A stretch of DNA of 50,753 nt from Planctomycetota bacterium (GTDB taxonomy: Bacteria; Planctomycetota; UBA8742; UBA2392). This document shows, piece after piece, positions 31,714 to 41,456 of this stretch (its first letter is position 1; every line of letters begins with the position of its first letter). The stretch is from positions 1 to 50,753 of the forward strand of contig JABARW010000036.1 in assembly GCA_019186845.1 (NCBI GenBank), written 5' to 3'. The notes beneath the pieces were generated by a model that was not told where the DNA came from, did not search any database, and saw nothing but the letters and a program-made list of their open reading frames with translations. The translations under genes were made by a program, and so were the position numbers.

Positions 31714-34700
31714 ATGTTGGACGCCGTCCGCCTAAGTGCCGAGGTCGCGCGTCTGCCCTTGCCCCTGGCGCAAACGCTGCGCCGGGCCCTCAATGCCAAG
31801 TCGCCCCAGGAGGCGCACACCGCGGCCTACTATTTCTTTGAGTGCGGCCTCAAACTTTCGGCCTCTGCGCAGATCGGTGTCTATGTTTCGCTGGGTTGCC
31901 CCGACCCCAAGCTCAACGAACTGATTGAAAACATCACCCGCGCCTCCACCGGGCACTGGCTGGCCATTTTGCGTGAGGTGTCCGGCTTTCTGGCCAGGCG
32001 GCCGGACAAGTCGCTGCTGCCCCTGTCAGACGTCAACGAGCGCCTGGCGCGCAAGGAGCCGCGCCCCGCTGCGAGGGCCTTCCTTGATTTTGTGGCCCGC
32101 ATCACAGAGAAGCCCGATGGCCGCAAGAGTCTCACCTGCCTGGACCTGTTTGACGCCATCGTCAGCTACCGCAACCAGGAGCTGGGCCACGGTGCCATGC
32201 GTACGCGGGAGTTCTACGCCGAAGCCGCGCCCCTGATCGCGGAGGCGGCGCTGGAGGCCTTCAACGCCCTGAAGCCCACGGGTGAATTGCAGTTGTCTGT
32301 GGCGCGCGACACGGTGGACCACCGGAGCGGGCGTGCCCAGCGCATGTATCAGAGGCTGGCGGGCGACGGTATCCAGGCGCCGGTCACCGGCGTTCAGCCC
32401 ATCGAGGACGACAAGACGATTCTCGCCGGGCGCGTGGTGCTGGCAGGCGGGGTGACGCGCGTGATGCTGCACCCGCTGGTGGTCTACGAGGTCGACGAGT
32501 TGGAGCGCGACCGTGTCGGCTTTGTCAACCTGGTCAGCGCCAAGCGCGTGGCGGCCGGCACGCAGATGTTGCAGCGCCAGAAGGACGGCACGATCCGCCG
32601 CAACACGACGCAGATCTCCGTCAAGAAGGTCGAGTATCTGGATTATGACTCCGGCGCGCGCATCGAAGGCCAGGACGCGACCGAAGAGCTGGCCGACTTG
32701 CTCACGCGCCTGCGTGGCACGCGCGTCACGGCCGACAGCGTCGATCGCCTTGCGGGTGAAGAACCGGAGGAGGGCGCGGCGGCGAGGCCCGCCCTGCCCA
32801 GGGGCGACGGCACCGGCGAATTCATCGGCGATTTCGAGATTCTCGAGGAGCTGGGCCGCGGCGGCATGGGCATCGTTTACAAGGCGCGCCAGGCCAGCCT
32901 TGGGCGCATTGTCGCTCTCAAGGTTCTGCCGCCCGCATTGGCGGGCGACCCGGTGGCGGTCACGCGCTTCAAGCGCGAAATCGCGGCTTTGGGCCGCTGC
33001 GACCACGCCAATGTGGTCAAGGTGCTGCACGCCGGCCAGGATGGCGACCGCCACTTCTACGCCATGGAGTACGTCGAGGGCTGCGATCTGTTCGGCGTCT
33101 TTGGCGTCATGAGCCAATGGATGCCGCAAAGCCACGGCAAGTTCCGCGCTGGGCATCTGCTGGCGGCGCTTTCCTCCACCATGCAGCTGCGCAAGACGCC
33201 GCGCACCACGCCCCAAACCCAGCAGGAACTGGACCCCGATTACGAACCCCTGCCCGAGGCGCCCAAGGCCGCGCCCGTCATGCCCGAATTCAGCGACGGC
33301 GAGTACTATTACACGCTGATTGCCCGCATCATGTCCGATGCCGCGCGCGGCGTGGGTCACCTGCACGAGCACGGCATCATCCACCGCGACATCAAGCCGG
33401 CGAACATCATGCTGACGGGCGACGGCAAGCGGGCCATCATCATGGACCTGGGGCTCGCGGCGGTGGCAGGCCAGAAGGGCTTGAGCGTGGCCAACTCGGC
33501 GGCGCGCATCGTGGGCACGCTGCGCTACATGCCGCCCGAGCAATTGCAGCGACACCTGCTGGACATCACGAACAAGGCCGACATTTACTCGCTGGGCGCC
33601 ACGCTCTATGAGTTGGCGACGCTGGCCCCGATCTTTGACGGCGATTCCGAGGCGCGCCTGATCCAGCAGGTGCTGCAGGAGCAGCCGGTGCTGCCGCGCA
33701 AGGCCAACCCAAGCGTGCCGGAGGATCTGGCCACCATCATCACGGTGGCGACGGCCAAGAATCCCAACGAGCGCTATCCCTCGGCCGAAGCGCTGGCGCG
33801 AGACCTGGAGGCTTTCGCGCGGGGGGACCCGATTTCTGTGCGGCCCCCCGGCGCGCTGCACTACCTGTCGCTGTTTTACCGGCGAAACAAGGCGCTGGTG
33901 CACACGGCCGCTGTCGCTGTGGTCCTGCTCATCGCGCTCACGGCGTGGTTCATGGTCAACCTCAACGAGCGGCGCGCCGAGGCCGAGGATGCCCGCGACC
34001 AGGCGGAACTGGCCCGCGCCGACGCCGTGAAGCAGAAAGGCCTGGCCGTCGAGGCAGCCCGTGTAGCCGAGGAAGAGCGGCGCAAGGCTGAAGCCGAAGA
34101 AAAGAAGGCCCGGGCCGCTGAGGAAACCGCCAAGAAGGAGCGCGACAACGCCGAGCGCGAAAAGGAACACGCCCAGAATATGGAGCGCAAGGCCACGAGC
34201 GAGGCCGAGCGCGCCGAGCGTGAGGCCGCCAACGCCAGAACCCAGGAGACCGAGGCCAAGCGCCAGGCGCGCATTGCTGAGGAGGAGGCCGAGAAGGCCC
34301 GCAAGGCGGGGCGCGAGGCCCGCGTGCGTTACGCGGAAAGCCTGGTGCTGCAGGGCGACGCTTTGGTCAAGGGCGGCCGCCCGGAAGCCGCGCTCTGGAC
34401 CTACAAGCAGGCCCTGAGTGAGGCCAAAGACCTGGGCATCGACACCTTTCCGGCGGAGTCGGGCCTGGCGCTTCTGCGCCAGGACATGCCCTCTGAGATC
34501 ATGTCCATTGAGAGCCAGCCCTTTCAGGGGCTGGACTTCGCGGATCTATCCGAGCGCGGCGAGCGCTCTCTGCTCTGGCACAGCGGCGGCCTGGAGCTCT
34601 TTGACAACCAGAGTTTCACGCGGGTCTGGATCACGCGGCTGGGAGCGCTGCGGCGCGGCCCGGTGAAGATTTCGCCCGATGGGCGTTTTGCGGCCTGCGC

Positions 34701-37700
34701 AACGGGCGCGGAGGTGCTCGTGTTTGACGCGGGCAACGGCAAGGAGTTGAGCCGCTTTGCCGCGTCGGAAGCGGCCGTGACGGCCCTGTGCTTCAGCGCC
34801 GACGGTGCCACCCTGGCCGTGGGAGACCTTCAGGGAGGCCTCTTCGAGTTTGACTGGGCCGCCAAGGCTCGCAAGGCGGCCTATGAGGGCGCCACGCGCT
34901 CGATTTCACAGGTACGGTTTGTGGCCGGCGACACGCAGCTTGCGGCCTGCGGCTCGGCCTGCAAGATCTGGTTTTATGACCGCGCGGCCAAGACGCTGGC
35001 CCGCGAGCTCGCGGCCCACGAAACGCGCATTATCAGCCTGGCGTTCTCGCACGATGGCTCGCGGATGCTGACTGGCGGCTACGAGGGCACAGCCCTGCTG
35101 TGGGATCTCGCCAGGCCCGAGCAGCCGGTCAAGCTGGAGCTGCTGGGCTCCAGCATCATGGACGCCTGCTTCAGCGCCAGGGGCGAGCGCGTGGCTCTGG
35201 CGGACTTTGCAGGCTGGCTGGGCGTGTTTGACACCGCCGACGGCAAGCAGCTCAAGCGCGCGCCGGCGCACCACGCGGCGGCCATTGGCGTGGCTTTCAT
35301 CGGCGACAGCCTGGAAATCGCCAGCGTGGGAACCAAAGACTGCCCCCGCACTTTCAACACGGACCTCGCGCCGCTGAAGTTCGTGCCCGGGCACCACAAT
35401 GTCGTCAATGGCATGCAGCTCAGCCATGACGGACGGCTGGCCGTGGCGGCTTCCTATGGCGAGTGCATCGTGGTTTGGGACACCGTGACGGGCACGGAGG
35501 TCCGGCGTTTTGCCAACGGCATTTCCGGCATCGTCCGCATCGACGTCAGCAACGACTTCCGCTATGTGCTGGGCTGGGGCAACTCTCCCCTGGTCACGAT
35601 CTGGGATGTCAGCAGCGGCGGCCTGGCCCTTTCGCTGCCCCAGCGCTCCAAGAACGTGGCCTGGGCCGCCATCAGCGGCGATGCGAACTTCACCGCTCTG
35701 GCGCTGGCTGACGGAAGCATCGAGATCTGGAACCTCTACACGGCAAGGCTGCTGCGCACCATAGCCGCGCGTCCGCAGACGGTTGAGGTGCTGGACATTT
35801 CGGCCGACGGCAAGCGCCTGGCCGTGGCATACCGGGGTCTGGCGGCCATCGTTTACGACATCTCGGCCGAGCCCAAGCAGTTGAGTTACGTCTGGGGCGC
35901 GTACATGTCTGTGGCCTTCGTTGGGGAGCGGGGCGAGCGCATCCTTACGGCGGACATGCAGCGCTCGGCGCAGGTGTGGGACGTGCAGACGGGCGATCGC
36001 GTCCTCCGGCTCGACGGCCACGAGGGCATGATCTGGAACATGCAGGTCTCCCACGACGGCAGCCTGGCCGTGACCTACAGCCAGGACAACACCATGCGGG
36101 TGTGGAACCTTGAGTCTGGCGCCTGCAGGCTGGTGTGTCCCGGGCCGGACAGCGGTGTGCGGGCCTGTACCATTTCAGGCGACGGGCGCTACGCGGGGCT
36201 GGCCGGCATGGACGCGTCGTTGCGCTTTTGGAGCACAGAGCTGGCCGTGGAGCGCCGGGCCTTCGTGGGCCATATCGGCGACGTGACGGCCTTGGTGCCC
36301 ATCCAGAAAGGGCGCTTTGCCGCCACGGGAGACGAGCAGGGCAACCTCTATCTGTGGGAGACGGACAGCGGTCAGTGCCTGACTGAAATCAGGGCTCACG
36401 AAGGACGCATCTCCTTTCTGCTGATGCTCAACGAAGAAGGCCGCCACTGCCTCAGTGCGGGCTATGACGCCAAAGTCCGCCTCTGGGACCTGGCCACAGG
36501 CCGCTGCCTCAAGACATTCTCGGGTCATACCCAGGCCATTTACACTCTGTGGCTCATGCCCGATGGCAAGACGGTGCTCAGCGCCGGCGCCGACAAGCGC
36601 GTGCTGATGTGGGACCTGGAAACCCTGGCGATCAAAAAGGAACTCCCGACGGAGGACCGGGTGCTCTGTGTGGCCTATGTGCCCGGGCTCAAGAGCATCT
36701 ACGCCAGCATGGTCAACCGGCGAACCTGGTACTTCGACCCGGAGACGGGAGAGGGCACGCTGGATGAAATCATCTTCAACACGGCCATCACCCGCATTGC
36801 TTTCTCGCCCGACGGCACGCGCATGGCCGTCAGCGGCTGGGCCAGCGAGTGCTACATCCTTGAGACCACCCACTGGCGCCGGCAATTCGAACTCGCCGGC
36901 CACACGGACAGCGTGACCCATGTGGCCTTCTCTGAAGACGGCCGCTACATCGTGACTTCGGGCGATGACGGCACCCTGCGCTTCTTCAGCGCCCAGGACG
37001 GCAAGTCTCTGCGCGTGATTCCGCACCGCGAGTTCCGCCAGGGCCAGTCCTACCTCACGCCGGACAGCCGCCGGCTGCTGTTCGCCGGAGGCGAGGGCAC
37101 CTGGCACATGTGGGACCTTTCGCGCAGCGCGCTGCACGACTCCCTGCCCCAGCTCGTGCGTGAGGCCCGGGTGACGCTCCAGTTCGATCCCGACAACGGC
37201 AAGGCCCTGGCCACGCTCTGCCGCTGGTATGACTTCCGCGGGGATGAGCAGCGCGCGCTCGAATTCTTCCGCCGTGCCGAGCAGGCGGGCGAGTCCTTCG
37301 AGCCCTCCTTTGTGCTGTCCCTGGCCTGGCGTGGCCGCGACCTGGAGCGAGCATTGGCCTCTCTCAAGCCGCGCCTGGAAGACGGCAGCCTCGACGAGCT
37401 TTCGCGCGAGTTTTACCGGCGCGGCATGGCCAAGGCCTTTCACGACCGCGGCCGCGAACACCAGTGGTCCGGGCGCAATGATGAAGCCCTGGCAGACCTG
37501 AACCAGTCCCTGGCCCTGGACCCGGAATCGCTCAGCGCGCTGGTCAGCCGCGGGCGGGCCCTGAACGCCAAGGACCAGCTTGAAGCCGCGCTGGCGGATT
37601 TCGCGGCGGCCCTGAAGCTGGAGTCGGATTACAGGCCGGCGCTGGAGGCACGGGCGGACGTTCTGGCCCTGCGGGGGAACTTCAAGACCGCCCTGGCCGA

Positions 37701-38355
37701 TTACGTGCGGCTGCGCGAGTTGGAGCCGGAGATGGCCTGGCGCTGGCAGCGCACCGGCGAAATCCGCTGCGAGCTTCAGGCCTACGCCGACGCGGAGAAG
37801 GATTTCTCCAAGGCGATTGCGTTGAGCAAGGATTACGCCTCCTCGTGGTATTGGCGCGCTTTTGCCCGCTACAAGCAGGGCAAGCTGCAGGACGCTCTCA
37901 AGGATGCCAACCAGTATCTGGCCCTGGAGCCCGAAGTGGCCGCGGGCTTTGGCCAGCGAGGCGATATCTTCCGCGCGGCGGGCAGGTTCAAGGAGGCCGT
38001 AGACGACTACACGGCCGCCATCGAGCGTGATGACACCAACGCCGTCTACTATGAGTGCCGGGCCGAGGCGCGCGTGCGCCTGCAGGAATACGTGGCCTGC
38101 GTGGCGGACTTCCGCAAGGCGCTGGACCTGGGCGCGGAAAAGGGCTCCTGTTACTTCAACCTGGCCTGCGCCTACTCGTTGTGGGCCGGTTCTTTGGCTG
38201 CCGGCTCCGAGCGTTGGGCCGTGGACAAGGCACTGGAGTCGCTTGAGGAGGCAGTGGCCAACGGCTTTGCCGACTGGGAGCTGCTGAAGAAGGACGACGA
38301 CCTCAAGCTTCTGCGCAACGAGCCCCGCTTCCTCAAGCTGATCGAAGGCAAGTAG
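31714..38355 (+). CDS. Membrane Ser/Thr protein kinase with HEPN-like N terminus, WD40 repeats and TPRs
   Basis: A 2213-residue multidomain protein. Residues 1 to about 200 are helical and contain YRNQELGHGA, whose R-x5-H fits the HEPN motif (tentative). Residues about 230-360 are a beta-rich linker domain. The kinase domain (about 371-700) is complete: GRGGMG loop, VALKVL lysine (about 402), HRDIKPAN (about 557-564), DLG in place of DFG (D578), and YMPPEQL. It also has an insertion of about 75 residues before the catalytic loop. A transmembrane helix (about 728-750) and a long Glu/Ala/Lys/Arg coiled coil (about 750-870) follow. About 21 WD40-like repeats (about 920-1815; VWD/LWD endings) would form three seven-bladed propellers. 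About seven TPRs (1880-2150) and an LLRNEPRFLKLI end complete it. The kinase faces the cytoplasm and the repeats probably lie outside it. Targets are unknown. Confidence 0.93.
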   Translation: MLDAVRLSAEVARLPLPLAQTLRRALNAKSPQEAHTAAYYFFECGLKLSASAQIGVYVSLGCPDPKLNELIENITRASTGHWLAILREVSGFLARRPDKSLLPLSDVNERLARKEPRPAARAFLDFVARITEKPDGRKSLTCLDLFDAIVSYRNQELGHGAMRTREFYAEAAPLIAEAALEAFNALKPTGELQLSVARDTVDHRSGRAQRMYQRLAGDGIQAPVTGVQPIEDDKTILAGRVVLAGGVTRVMLHPLVVYEVDELERDRVGFVNLVSAKRVAAGTQMLQRQKDGTIRRNTTQISVKKVEYLDYDSGARIEGQDATEELADLLTRLRGTRVTADSVDRLAGEEPEEGAAARPALPRGDGTGEFIGDFEILEELGRGGMGIVYKARQASLGRIVALKVLPPALAGDPVAVTRFKREIAALGRCDHANVVKVLHAGQDGDRHFYAMEYVEGCDLFGVFGVMSQWMPQSHGKFRAGHLLAALSSTMQLRKTPRTTPQTQQELDPDYEPLPEAPKAAPVMPEFSDGEYYYTLIARIMSDAARGVGHLHEHGIIHRDIKPANIMLTGDGKRAIIMDLGLAAVAGQKGLSVANSAARIVGTLRYMPPEQLQRHLLDITNKADIYSLGATLYELATLAPIFDGDSEARLIQQVLQEQPVLPRKANPSVPEDLATIITVATAKNPNERYPSAEALARDLEAFARGDPISVRPPGALHYLSLFYRRNKALVHTAAVAVVLLIALTAWFMVNLNERRAEAEDARDQAELARADAVKQKGLAVEAARVAEEERRKAEAEEKKARAAEETAKKERDNAEREKEHAQNMERKATSEAERAEREAANARTQETEAKRQARIAEEEAEKARKAGREARVRYAESLVLQGDALVKGGRPEAALWTYKQALSEAKDLGIDTFPAESGLALLRQDMPSEIMSIESQPFQGLDFADLSERGERSLLWHSGGLELFDNQSFTRVWITRLGALRRGPVKISPDGRFAACATGAEVLVFDAGNGKELSRFAASEAAVTALCFSADGATLAVGDLQGGLFEFDWAAKARKAAYEGATRSISQVRFVAGDTQLAACGSACKIWFYDRAAKTLARELAAHETRIISLAFSHDGSRMLTGGYEGTALLWDLARPEQPVKLELLGSSIMDACFSARGERVALADFAGWLGVFDTADGKQLKRAPAHHAAAIGVAFIGDSLEIASVGTKDCPRTFNTDLAPLKFVPGHHNVVNGMQLSHDGRLAVAASYGECIVVWDTVTGTEVRRFANGISGIVRIDVSNDFRYVLGWGNSPLVTIWDVSSGGLALSLPQRSKNVAWAAISGDANFTALALADGSIEIWNLYTARLLRTIAARPQTVEVLDISADGKRLAVAYRGLAAIVYDISAEPKQLSYVWGAYMSVAFVGERGERILTADMQRSAQVWDVQTGDRVLRLDGHEGMIWNMQVSHDGSLAVTYSQDNTMRVWNLESGACRLVCPGPDSGVRACTISGDGRYAGLAGMDASLRFWSTELAVERRAFVGHIGDVTALVPIQKGRFAATGDEQGNLYLWETDSGQCLTEIRAHEGRISFLLMLNEEGRHCLSAGYDAKVRLWDLATGRCLKTFSGHTQAIYTLWLMPDGKTVLSAGADKRVLMWDLETLAIKKELPTEDRVLCVAYVPGLKSIYASMVNRRTWYFDPETGEGTLDEIIFNTAITRIAFSPDGTRMAVSGWASECYILETTHWRRQFELAGHTDSVTHVAFSEDGRYIVTSGDDGTLRFFSAQDGKSLRVIPHREFRQGQSYLTPDSRRLLFAGGEGTWHMWDLSRSALHDSLPQLVREARVTLQFDPDNGKALATLCRWYDFRGDEQRALEFFRRAEQAGESFEPSFVLSLAWRGRDLERALASLKPRLEDGSLDELSREFYRRGMAKAFHDRGREHQWSGRNDEALADLNQSLALDPESLSALVSRGRALNAKDQLEAALADFAAALKLESDYRPALEARADVLALRGNFKTALADYVRLRELEPEMAWRWQRTGEIRCELQAYADAEKDFSKAIALSKDYASSWYWRAFARYKQGKLQDALKDANQYLALEPEVAAGFGQRGDIFRAAGRFKEAVDDYTAAIERDDTNAVYYECRAEARVRLQEYVACVADFRKALDLGAEKGSCYFNLACAYSLWAGSLAAGSERWAVDKALESLEEAVANGFADWELLKKDDDLKLLRNEPRFLKLIEGK

Positions 38356-38434
38356 GCCCGGGCGCCCCCTTCCCCCGCGGCCCGTTCTTGGCAACATCGC
38401 GGCGCAACCGGGCAAGGGCTGTATTTCAAATCCT

Positions 38435-39688
38435 ATGGAATCCCTCAGGGAACTATACCGCATCGGCACCGGACCCTCCGCCAGCCACACCATGGGGCCC
38501 AGCGCCGCCGCCGCCATTTTCCGCGACCGCAGCAAGAACGCTTCGCGCTTCAAGGTCACGCTCTACGGCAGCCTCGCCAGCACAGGCAAGGGCCACTTGA
38601 CCGATGTAGCCATCACCCGCGCGTTCGCGCCGCGCTTTGTCGAGTTTGTCTGGAAGCCCGACGAAATCCCGGCCTACCACCCCAACGGCATGGACTTTGA
38701 GTCCTTTGACCCTGCGGGGCATGCGCTGGAAAAGTGGCGTGTTTACAGCGTGGGTGGCGGCGCCTTGCGCGAAGAGGGCAAGCCCGCGCCCGCCGACGTC
38801 TACCCGCTCAAGTCCATGGCCGCCATCATGACCTGGTGCGGCCAGCACAACGCGCCCTTCTGGAAGTACGTCGAGCACTGCGAGGGGCCCTCCATCTGGG
38901 GCTACCTCGCCGAGTGCTGGAAAGTCATGCAGGCGGCCATCGCCCGCGGCTATGCCGCCGCCGGAACTTTGCCGGGCGTGCTCAACCTCAAGCGCAAGAG
39001 CGCCAGCCACCTGGCGCAGGCGCGGCAGCGCCCGGATAAGCTGCAGCGCACGGGGGTGCTCACAGCCTATGCGCTGGCCGTGAGCGAGGAAAACGCCAGC
39101 GGTGGCAAAGTGGTGACGGCGCCGACCTGCGGAGCCTGCGGCGTGATGCCTGCCGTGCTGGCCTACCTGCAGGAGACGCTCAAGGCTGATGAAACGGCCA
39201 TCCTTCACGCAATGGCCACGGCGGGGCTTGTGGGCAACCTGGTCAAGACCAATGCGTCGATTTCCGGCGCCGCCGTGGGCTGTCAGGGTGAGGTGGGCAC
39301 CGCCTGCTCCATGGCGGCCGGCGCGGCGGCCCAGCTTATGGGTGGGACCATCGCCCAGATTGAGTACGCAGCGGAGATGGGCTTTGAACACCACCTGGGC
39401 CTGACCTGTGATCCCGTGGCGGGGCTGGTGCAGATTCCCTGCATCGAGCGCAATGCCGTGGCAGCCATGCGCGCCGTGGACTGCGCCGAGTACGCGATGT
39501 TCTCCGACGGCAGCCACGAAATCCCCTTTGACACCGTCGTTGAGACCATGCGGCAGACGGGCTTTGACCTTCAGGCCCGCTACCGCGAAACCAGCCAGGG
39601 AGGCCTGGCTGCTCTGCACCGCGCCCGCAATCAGGCCAACTTCGACGCCCTGCACGCCGCCTCAACTAAAGCCAACGAGTGCGGCTAG
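38435..39688 (+). CDS. sdaA: L-serine ammonia-lyase, iron-sulfur dependent, single chain
   Basis: A 417-residue enzyme converting L-serine to pyruvate and ammonia. The alpha and beta parts are fused as in type 1 SdaA. The N-terminal part has [13 protein letters not shown], and the C-terminal part has [32 protein letters not shown] and [20 protein letters not shown], which carry the cysteines of the 4Fe-4S cluster. All family cysteine motifs are intact. At about 415 residues it is shorter than E. coli SdaA (454), the N-terminal half being condensed. TATTTC seven bases before the ATG may be a -10 box. It lies between the kinase and cyclase genes; a metabolic link is not evident. Confidence 0.94.
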   Translation: MESLRELYRIGTGPSASHTMGPSAAAAIFRDRSKNASRFKVTLYGSLASTGKGHLTDVAITRAFAPRFVEFVWKPDEIPAYHPNGMDFESFDPAGHALEKWRVYSVGGGALREEGKPAPADVYPLKSMAAIMTWCGQHNAPFWKYVEHCEGPSIWGYLAECWKVMQAAIARGYAAAGTLPGVLNLKRKSASHLAQARQRPDKLQRTGVLTAYALAVSEENASGGKVVTAPTCGACGVMPAVLAYLQETLKADETAILHAMATAGLVGNLVKTNASISGAAVGCQGEVGTACSMAAGAAAQLMGGTIAQIEYAAEMGFEHHLGLTCDPVAGLVQIPCIERNAVAAMRAVDCAEYAMFSDGSHEIPFDTVVETMRQTGFDLQARYRETSQGGLAALHRARNQANFDALHAASTKANECG

Positions 39689-39704
39689 GGGCACCAGCGC
39701 AAGC

Positions 39705-39710
39705 TAAGAT
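39705..39710 (+). promoter_or_regulatory. Leaderless-type -10 box of the cyclase gene
   Basis: TAAGAT, eight bases before the ATG at 39719, with no Shine-Dalgarno sequence in between. Confidence 0.45.
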
Positions 39711-39718
39711 GCCGGCCC

Positions 39719-41455
39719 ATGACCCCGTCCATTGGCGCATTCTGGACCGCCACGGAGCAGGGCCGGCCCCTCGACACGCCGGACTGGCTCGCGGCCCTGT
39801 CGCAGGCGGCGCTGGCTGAAGCCGCTTTCAACATACTCGCGGCCCGCGCCTGTCTGCACGCCTGTAACCCGCCCAGCGCCTGGCAGGCCGTGCGCGAGTT
39901 GCTGGCGATCCGTGTGGAGCTGCGCGAAGGCCACCAGCCCGCCCTGCACGCGCTCAAGCCGCGCCTGGCGGCCCTGCTGCAAAGCACGACGGACGAGCCC
40001 ACCCTGGCACGGGCCTGGCACACGACGGGCGTGGTACACACCAGGCTCAATGAATTCGAGCGCGCCGAACACGCACTGCTGGAGGCCCTGCGCCGCATCG
40101 AGCCCTCGCCCGCGCGCCTGTGGATACTCGATTCCATGGGGCAGTGCTTTCAGGGCCAGGGCGCCTGGAGCGAGGCCCGCCGGGTCCTTCAGGGGGTCGC
40201 CTCCCTCAAGCAGGCAAGCGGCGATGTGATGGGTACGGCCATCTCCGTGGGAAACCTCGCCCTGCTGGAGCTGGGCCTGGGGCGCAACCCGCAGGCCGAG
40301 GCCGCCCTGGTCGACGTGCTGCAGAAACTGGGGCCGAAGCTGCCGTCGCTATCGCGCCTGCGTCTGGAAACCCTGCTGCTGCAAAGCCGCCTCGACACCC
40401 CCGGCGCCGCGGCCCAGGCCGAGGCCCTGGAGCGCGCCCTGGCCCAGTGCGGCGAAAGCGGCCACCATCTGAAGGCATTTGCCTGCCTGGCCCTGGCCCG
40501 CGCCCGCCCGGACATGGCGCGCCAATGGCTGGAACTTGCCGAACATGACTTCACGGCGCCGGCCGACCTCGCACTGGTGCGTTACTGGCGCCTGAGGCTT
40601 CTGCCCAAGGCCGCCGATGACGCCGCCCAGGTGGCGGAGACCCGCTCGCTGATCCGGCGCGCCGGGCCCAGTTCGGAGGCTGAATTGCTCACGCACCTGC
40701 TGTTCGCCGAGCGCAGCAGCGGGACCAGCGTGATGAACCAGCATCTGGACGAGGCCTTCGAGTTCGCCCAGCGTGCCAACAACCCCCTGTGGGTCGAGCG
40801 GGTGGACCGCCTCTACGAGCGCCTCGACCCGCGGGGATTTTCGCATCGCGTGCTGGAGCGCTTTGCCGGCCGCAGTCTCGAAGAACTCCAGAAGACGACG
40901 CTGGAGGATGCCACAAGCGTCTTTGCCGACCTCGTGGGCTTCACCCTGCGCTCGCAGGAGCTGTCTCCCGAAGAAGTCATGGAAACGGTGCGCTCGCTCT
41001 TTGAGCTGGCGGTGCCCCTGTTTGTCCGCTTTCGTGTCAGGCCCCTGCAACACCAGGGCGACGGGCTTTTGGCCGTGTGCCAGGGAGCCGACCACGCGCG
41101 GCGCGGCCTGGCCTTTGCGCGCGCGTTCGTGGCCCGCACCCTGCGCGTGACCCGGGTGCGCGAGGCCCTGGGTGAAAAGTGGGGCCTGACGGTGCGCGCC
41201 GGCGTGGCCAGCGGGCCCACGGTGCTGGGCGTGCTCGGCAGCCACTACAAAATGGAGTTTCAGGCCATTGGACGCACGGTCAACCTCGCCTCGCGCCTGC
41301 AGGGCCAGGCACAGCCCGGCCAGGTTACGGCCTCGCTGGACTGCGCCAAAGCTGCGGGGATGGACCTGGGCGGCCTTGTTCGCGAGCAGGCCGATCTCAA
41401 GGGCTTCTCGCAGCCGGAGTCCTTCGTGCGACTGCAAGTGACATTGCAGGAGTGA
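39719..41455 (+). CDS. Class III nucleotide cyclase with N-terminal helical-repeat domain
   Basis: A 578-residue soluble signalling protein. Residues about 1-370 are Ala/Leu-rich helical repeats of TPR type (for example TTGVVHTRLNEFERAEHALLEALRRIEP). The cyclase homology domain (about 395-560) has FADLVGFT with the first metal Asp D404, HQGDGLLAV with the second metal Asp D448, and VNLASRLQ with the transition-state Asn N522 and Arg R526. The residues that normally choose adenine (Lys before GD, and Asp/Thr before IG) appear to be Gln here, so the nucleotide product is uncertain. The next gene follows after one base. The TPR part probably receives a protein signal. Confidence 0.88.
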   Translation: MTPSIGAFWTATEQGRPLDTPDWLAALSQAALAEAAFNILAARACLHACNPPSAWQAVRELLAIRVELREGHQPALHALKPRLAALLQSTTDEPTLARAWHTTGVVHTRLNEFERAEHALLEALRRIEPSPARLWILDSMGQCFQGQGAWSEARRVLQGVASLKQASGDVMGTAISVGNLALLELGLGRNPQAEAALVDVLQKLGPKLPSLSRLRLETLLLQSRLDTPGAAAQAEALERALAQCGESGHHLKAFACLALARARPDMARQWLELAEHDFTAPADLALVRYWRLRLLPKAADDAAQVAETRSLIRRAGPSSEAELLTHLLFAERSSGTSVMNQHLDEAFEFAQRANNPLWVERVDRLYERLDPRGFSHRVLERFAGRSLEELQKTTLEDATSVFADLVGFTLRSQELSPEEVMETVRSLFELAVPLFVRFRVRPLQHQGDGLLAVCQGADHARRGLAFARAFVARTLRVTRVREALGEKWGLTVRAGVASGPTVLGVLGSHYKMEFQAIGRTVNLASRLQGQAQPGQVTASLDCAKAAGMDLGGLVREQADLKGFSQPESFVRLQVTLQE

Positions 41456-41456
41456 C

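Noticed and set aside
32026..34170. 714-codon minus-strand frame opposite the kinase
   Set aside because: Composition is typical of GC-rich antisense, and the plus strand encodes an intact kinase domain across the same bases.
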